In this document: positions 59,730-64,000 of the stretch, piece by piece
Numbering within the stretch: the stretch's first letter is position 1
How the letters are laid out: the number at the start of each line of letters is the position of its first letter
From: Juglans regia
Taxonomy: Eukaryota; Streptophyta; Magnoliopsida; Fagales; Juglandaceae
DNA length: 64,000 nt
Assembly: GCF_001411555.2 (NCBI RefSeq)
Contig: NC_049905.1
Span: 19,086,097-19,150,096 of the forward strand
Direction: 5' to 3'
Notes under the pieces: generated by a model
The model's database searches: none
Told to the model about the DNA's origin: nothing
Seen by the model: only the letters and a program-made list of their open reading frames with translations
Position numbers and translations under genes: made by a program

Positions 59730-60123
59730 TGTTGGGTGTTTCATTGTGTTAGATGGAGGGGCGCCCATGTGGGGCTGACCCCTTCCTGCAGTGTAACGCA
59801 TGCGTTACAAGCAATTACGCATGGCTTAAAGCCATGCATTACTACCTTTTAATAACACAATTGAAGGCTGGCCTTTAAGGCCAGCTAGTCCTCCTCATCA
59901 ATTGTGTTTTGGCACCATCTAATACATAAAAAAGCTCTCTCTCTTTTTCTTCTTTCTTGATAAAATATTTAAGCTGTGAATTTGTTAAGTGTTACTCTAG
60001 TTTTATACTACATAGTACACTTCGTCACTAAGAGGAAATGCTTGGGATTTATCAATCTAAAAAAACTTGTGGAGCAATTTTATAAGCTGAGTTTGAAGTA
60101 CTTTTCCGATGTGCTTTCTAACA
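59730..60123 (+). repeat. 5' LTR of the copia element
   Basis: It begins TGTTGGGTGTTTC and ends TTTCTAACA, 394 bp. It is bounded at the 3' side by the PBS. The left boundary is inferred from the TG...CA rule because the 3' LTR is not in view. Confidence 0.7.
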
Positions 60124-60124
60124 T

Positions 60125-60136
60125 TGGTATCAGAGC
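60125..60136 (+). promoter_or_regulatory. Primer-binding site of the copia element
   Basis: TGGTATCAGAGC within 'attggtatcagagctttt', complementary to initiator tRNA-Met. Confidence 0.85.
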
Positions 60137-61606
60137 TTTTTTAAATTGCTTCCAGTTTATAATTTTTTCTCGCATATGCTTGAGATTTGTCTTGGTGTCT
60201 TTTTTATCCTCTCTTTTTTTTATCTGTATTCAAAAAAAAAAGGCAGCACACTGCAAGGTGCTGCGAGCACCAACGCAGTGGTGCTCTGCGCACCACCACA
60301 AGGTGCTGCGCGCACTTGGTGCAATTAGCACAGCGGCGCGCACCACAACGGTGCTGTTGTGGAACGACTACTGTTCACTTGAACAGTAGCTGACTAGGGG
60401 AAGAAGATGACTAGGTCATCTTTTTTTTTTATGGGCCTGGGCCTCACGGCCCATTAGTTTTTTTTTAAAATCCAATAAAAATGGGTTGGGCTGGTTTGAC
60501 CTTCTGCAGTTTAAAAGAAAAAAAATGTCTGGACCATTTTTGAAGCCCAACCTTGTTTGAGCCCATTTTTTTTACAGAAAATAAAAAGAAGGGGATGAAA
60601 TTGGGACCCCTGAGACTCGAACCCAGGACCACCGATCAAAGATTGCGCGCACCACTGGGTTGCGACTTACCTTTGGTTTAGGTGGGGTTTTTTAAATGTA
60701 TTTATTATGCATTTATTTTGTTTCTATTAAAAAAAAAAATTTTGCATGAGTTAATATATGCTTAGATATATTGTTATATTACATGTGATCTTTTATTTAA
60801 TGTTTTAGATTAAATGTGATTACATGTGAATATATAGTTATATTCATGCTATTTTTTTTATTATTCCATTATGTTATATTACATGTGATCTTTTGTTTAC
60901 TTTGTTATATTAAATGTGATTACATGTATATGTGAATTGAACATGTGGATATTTGATTATTTTATCATCTATGAATGTTAGGCTTGAATGTTTATACAAT
61001 AGTCTTTAATGATAAAATAGAAAAATTTCCACTAAGTAGTCTTAGTTAGAATTGTCAGTGTAAATGATAGACTGAAAAAAAAATTACAGTGACCCCAGTA
61101 AGAACTGTAAATGCACTATATAGCCAAAAGACCACAGTGACCCCAGTAAGAACTATAAATGCACTAATGGAATAAGAAAAATGGACTGTAATAGTCTTAT
61201 ATGAACCATCTTTGTAGACTGGCCCAACAGGTTGCTGTGGTTAGAGTAGCTGTCCTTATAGACTGGCCCAAAAGGTTACTATGATTTGAGTAGATTATGT
61301 CTTTACATGTGACTAGGACTAGATGACTACTTAAGATAGTGGGAGTATGATTGAGATTTATGATTAATTCTCCCATATTTATTTTTTGAATTTGCGCGGG
61401 AATTAGGTTAGAAATTTAATAATTGGATATTGTGGCGCAAGAGATGATTCTGAAGCCTAGCGATTTTTCAATCTTGCGACATGTCTAAATTATTTTTTTT
61501 TCTAACTTGGATGGACGAGGTAAATTTCTTAGGTGTGTGTGTAATATCCTTTTTTTACGTATTGTAGTGAAATAGCATCGAAGAATATAGTTGTCGATTT
61601 AAACAA
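60137..61606 (+). other. Leader of the copia element
   Basis: This is non-coding. It contains a GC-rich stretch with repeated 'aaggtgctgcg' and 'gcgcacc' (60240-60360), a tRNA-like piece (60605-60672) and two short tandem duplications: 'gtgaccccagtaagaact' at about 61089 and 61137, and 'agactggccca' at about 61217 and 61259. The ORFs at 60146-60393 are low-complexity readings of the GC-rich stretch. Confidence 0.6.
60605..60672 (-). other. tRNA-like remnant
   Basis: On the minus strand there is a B-box-like GGTTCGAGTCT and, upstream, an 'acccagtggtgcg' A-box-like stretch. It lacks a convincing cloverleaf (acceptor and anticodon stems are not evident), so it is a tRNA-derived piece at most. 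Confidence 0.35.
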
Positions 61607-64000
61607 ATGGTCTTAGAGGCCTTATCTCACTCCCTTATTGGGCCCTGGGAAGGGACCTTGGAACAACACAAGATAGATCAACTAGCCTATACTCAATGGG
61701 CTAAGAAAAGTCGGTGCGCGCGCATAATAATGTTAAGCAGTATGCACAATGATCTAATGTGTGAGTTCGAGATTTATGACACTGCCCAAAGCATGTGGGA
61801 GGCTTTCAAGTTGAAGTTTGGTGGAACCTCAGTCACTAGGTTGCGTGGGTTAACCATGAGGTTTGACTCGTATAAGATACGCTCTGACCACACAATGAAG
61901 TAGCATCTTAGAGCTATGTCGACCATGATCCGCGAACTTAAGTCGGCAGGAAACAACCTGACGGATGAACAGCAAGTCCAGGCAGTGATAAGATCACTGC
62001 CCAATTCTTTGGAAAATATGAGTCAGAACCTGATGCATAACGAGAATATCAAAGACTTTGATGATGTCTCGCGTCACTTGGAATTGGAGGTTGAGCGCCT
62101 AGAGGCTGCTAAGCCCAATCATACGACCTATGTGGCTGATTCTGGTTTGCGTAAGGCATCAAGGCCTAAGCGCAAGAAGTCCAAGAATGGGGTAGCTACT
62201 AGACAAATTAAGAAGGTGTCAGGAACTTCTCAGCGCAGCAAGAGGGGCAAGCGCGAGAAGAATAAGTCAAAATTAGAGTGCTTTAACTGTGGAAAGAATG
62301 GCCACTTCGCTCGTGACTGCACTGAGCTAAAGAAGGTACACTCTAACTTTTCATGCATTGTTTTTGTAACTAGCCATGTGATGGTTGCTCACTCCTATCC
62401 TATGTGGACTGTTGATTTAGGAGGGACCAAACACATAGCTCGAGACAGAATCGAATTTGGGGAGTATCGCCGGATTCCAATTGGTAGCCGTGATATCAAG
62501 GTGGGGAATGGAGCTAGCGTTGAGGTACTAGGACTTGGTACCTACAAGCTGGACTTGCGGGGTGGCCGCACTCTTTTCCTCCACAATGTGCTATACACTC
62601 CCAAGTTCCGACGAAACTTACTTTGTGTAGTTATTCTATTAAAACTTGGTTTTCGAATTGTATTTGAAAACAATTATATTTCATTTTATTTGGGCCATGT
62701 GTTTTATGGCAATGCTTTTCTTCAAGACGGTTTTATGATTTTAAATTTGGATTATTCAAATATAAATGAGTCTATTGCTTTTCTTTCTACATCTGATAAT
62801 TTGGATTCATATAAATGGCATGTTAGGCTTGGCCATATAGGGCAAGATAGAATGGCTAGGTTAGCTAAAGAAGGCCTAATTGGCAATCTCGCTAAGATTT
62901 TGCCCACATGTGAACATTGTCTAATGGGAAAAGCTAAGAGAAAACCGTTTGGAAAAGCCACTAGGGCATCTTTTCCATTGCAATTAGTCCACTCAGACAT
63001 CTTTGGTCCAATGAGTGTGAGGGCAAGACACGGAGGTGTCTACTTCATCACATTTATAGATGATTTTTCACGTTATGGTCATGTCTACTTAATCTCTCAT
63101 AACTCCGAAGCATTGGAATGTTTTAGGCGATATCTGAGAATGGTTGAGAATCAGTTAGACAAGAGTTTAAAAACTCTAAGAACTGACCGAAGACGAGAAT
63201 ATCTCTCTGAGCAATTTAAAAGGCTCTGTGATGAAAAAGGAATCAAAAGACAGTTGACGATACCCAATACGCCGTAGCAAAATGGCATGGCAGAAAGGAG
63301 AAATCGAACACTGCTTGAGATAGTTAGGTCAATGATGGCGCAAGCAAACCTACCAATTTCTTTTTGGGGGGATGCACTTTTGACTGCTTCCTACATTCTT
63401 AATCGAGTGCCCTCCAAATCAGTAACTTCCACCCCATATGAACTATGGACCGGCGAGAAACCAATTTTCAGTAACTTGCGGCCATGGGGTTTAATGGGTT
63501 TTGTTCATAATCTTTCTCATCAGTATGGGAAGTTAGGCCCTAGAGGGAAGAAGTGTATCTTTATAAGGTACTCAGAACACTCTAAAGGGTATGTGTTAAT
63601 AGGTGAACAATCTTATGGAAGTGTGATTGAGATTGAGTCACGAGATGTGGATTTCATTGAAGATGAGTTTCCAAGTAGAGGTGAGGTTGATAGGAGTTTA
63701 GAACTTCATGAGATTGTGGAACAAGAGGAAAGTGCTCCAAGGAATTTAGTTGAGAATAAAGAAGAAATTCTTCAAACTCCTACAAATTATAAAAAGGATT
63801 TGAATTCGAGTGGGAGCACACCACTTGTCAATCAATCACAACAACCTCAGCCACGTAGAAGCACATGTGAAAGTATTCCTCGTCGTCGTTTTGAGATTGA
63901 AGGGGAAGCTTTTATGGTAGCTCTGCATGATGATGACGAGCCTAGGAAAATTCATGAAGCTCTCTCATCTTCTACTAAAGATGAGTGGATGAAAGCTCTT
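61607..64000 (+). pseudogene. Copia Gag-Pol polyprotein, partial, with two stops
   Basis: One reading frame continues from the ATG at 61607 to the window edge, broken by TAG at 61901-61903 and TAG at 63275-63277. Parts in order: a UBN2-type Gag; a zinc knuckle CFNCGKNGHFARDC (about 62279-62320); a protease region in which the usual D-S/T-G motif reads DLGGT (about 62413), a probable loss of function; a GAG-pre-integrase HHCC (HVRLGH to CEHC, about 62818-62920); and an integrase core with catalytic Asp in HSDIFG (about 62995) and LRTDRR (about 63180), with the Glu in AERRNRT just after the second stop. The linker towards RT is open to 64000. Confidence 0.8.

Larger units (their letters stand above)
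59730..64000 (+). mobile_element. Ty1/copia retrotransposon, cut by the window edge
   Basis: 5' LTR, initiator-Met PBS, a long leader (60138-61606), then gag, protease and integrase coding sequence. RT, RNase H and the 3' LTR would lie beyond 64000. Two in-frame stops are visible. Confidence 0.82.

Noticed and set aside
60146..60393. Three short ORFs in a GC-rich patch that looks CpG-island-like
   Set aside because: They are readings of repeated 'ggtgctgcg' in the copia leader, before the gag start.
60605..60672. A tRNA gene on the minus strand
   Set aside because: Only a B-box and a weak A-box are visible. Acceptor and anticodon stems could not be drawn, so it was kept only as a tRNA-like remnant.

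Overview
This is a transposon-rich stretch of plant nuclear DNA. The base composition is AT-rich, the genes have a single short GT-AG intron, LRR receptor kinases sit in tandem, and Ty1/copia, Ty3/gypsy, LINE, SINE, Helitron, TRIM and MITE sequences are all present. The receptor family and a MITE with GTTTGGATTCG ends suggest a woody eudicot, perhaps Fagales (walnut/oak relatives). That placement is inference.

The host genes form a decaying tandem cluster of LRR receptor-like kinases of subfamily XII (the FLS2/EFR/Xa21 type, non-RD kinases), all on the minus strand. Copy A (4023-7223) has a stop in the signal peptide and a lesion in the kinase. A 40-bp relic of another copy lies near 9750. 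Copy B (15142-21192) has two frameshifts and a 2.8-kb LTR element in its first exon. Copy C (35171-35925) has lost most of its kinase and its 5' half, and its 3' end is split by retrotransposons. Copy D (41147-44400) is the only intact gene (1048 aa, two exons). A sixth locus near 47.1 kb keeps only its 3' and 5' flanks. The copies share flanking DNA, including an old LINE relic, so whole gene-plus-flank modules were duplicated.

Mobile elements fill the rest. From left to right: a SINE in a degenerate tandem duplication (about 0.9-2.8 kb); a long minus-strand LTR (10.0-13.3 kb); the solo-LTR-like element in copy B (18085-20893, TSD GATAT); a Helitron (21915-23730); a double copia-derived element of structure LTR-gag-LTR-gag-LTR with no pol (25788-29925, TSD ACAAA); a 5.2-kb chromovirus-type gypsy element (29982-35170); and a 5'-truncated LINE (about 36.1-39.1 kb). 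A decayed multi-exon gene fragment with a GRAM-like C-terminus lies at 48.5-50.0 kb, next to CACTA-like terminal sequence. A second gypsy chromovirus (50425-59355, TSD AACAT) has been invaded by two MITEs, a long LTR and a TRIM. A copia element (59730 onward) runs off the right edge.

Only copy D looks like a working host gene. The two pol-less gag ORFs at 26437 and 28295 are also open. I found no rRNA, functional tRNA gene, CRISPR array or bacterial-type operon, and nothing that looks like a wholly new enzymatic system. The most unusual structures are the tandem gag-only retroelement, the four-fold nested gypsy element, the gene-loss scar at locus E and the possible transposon-captured gene fragment.
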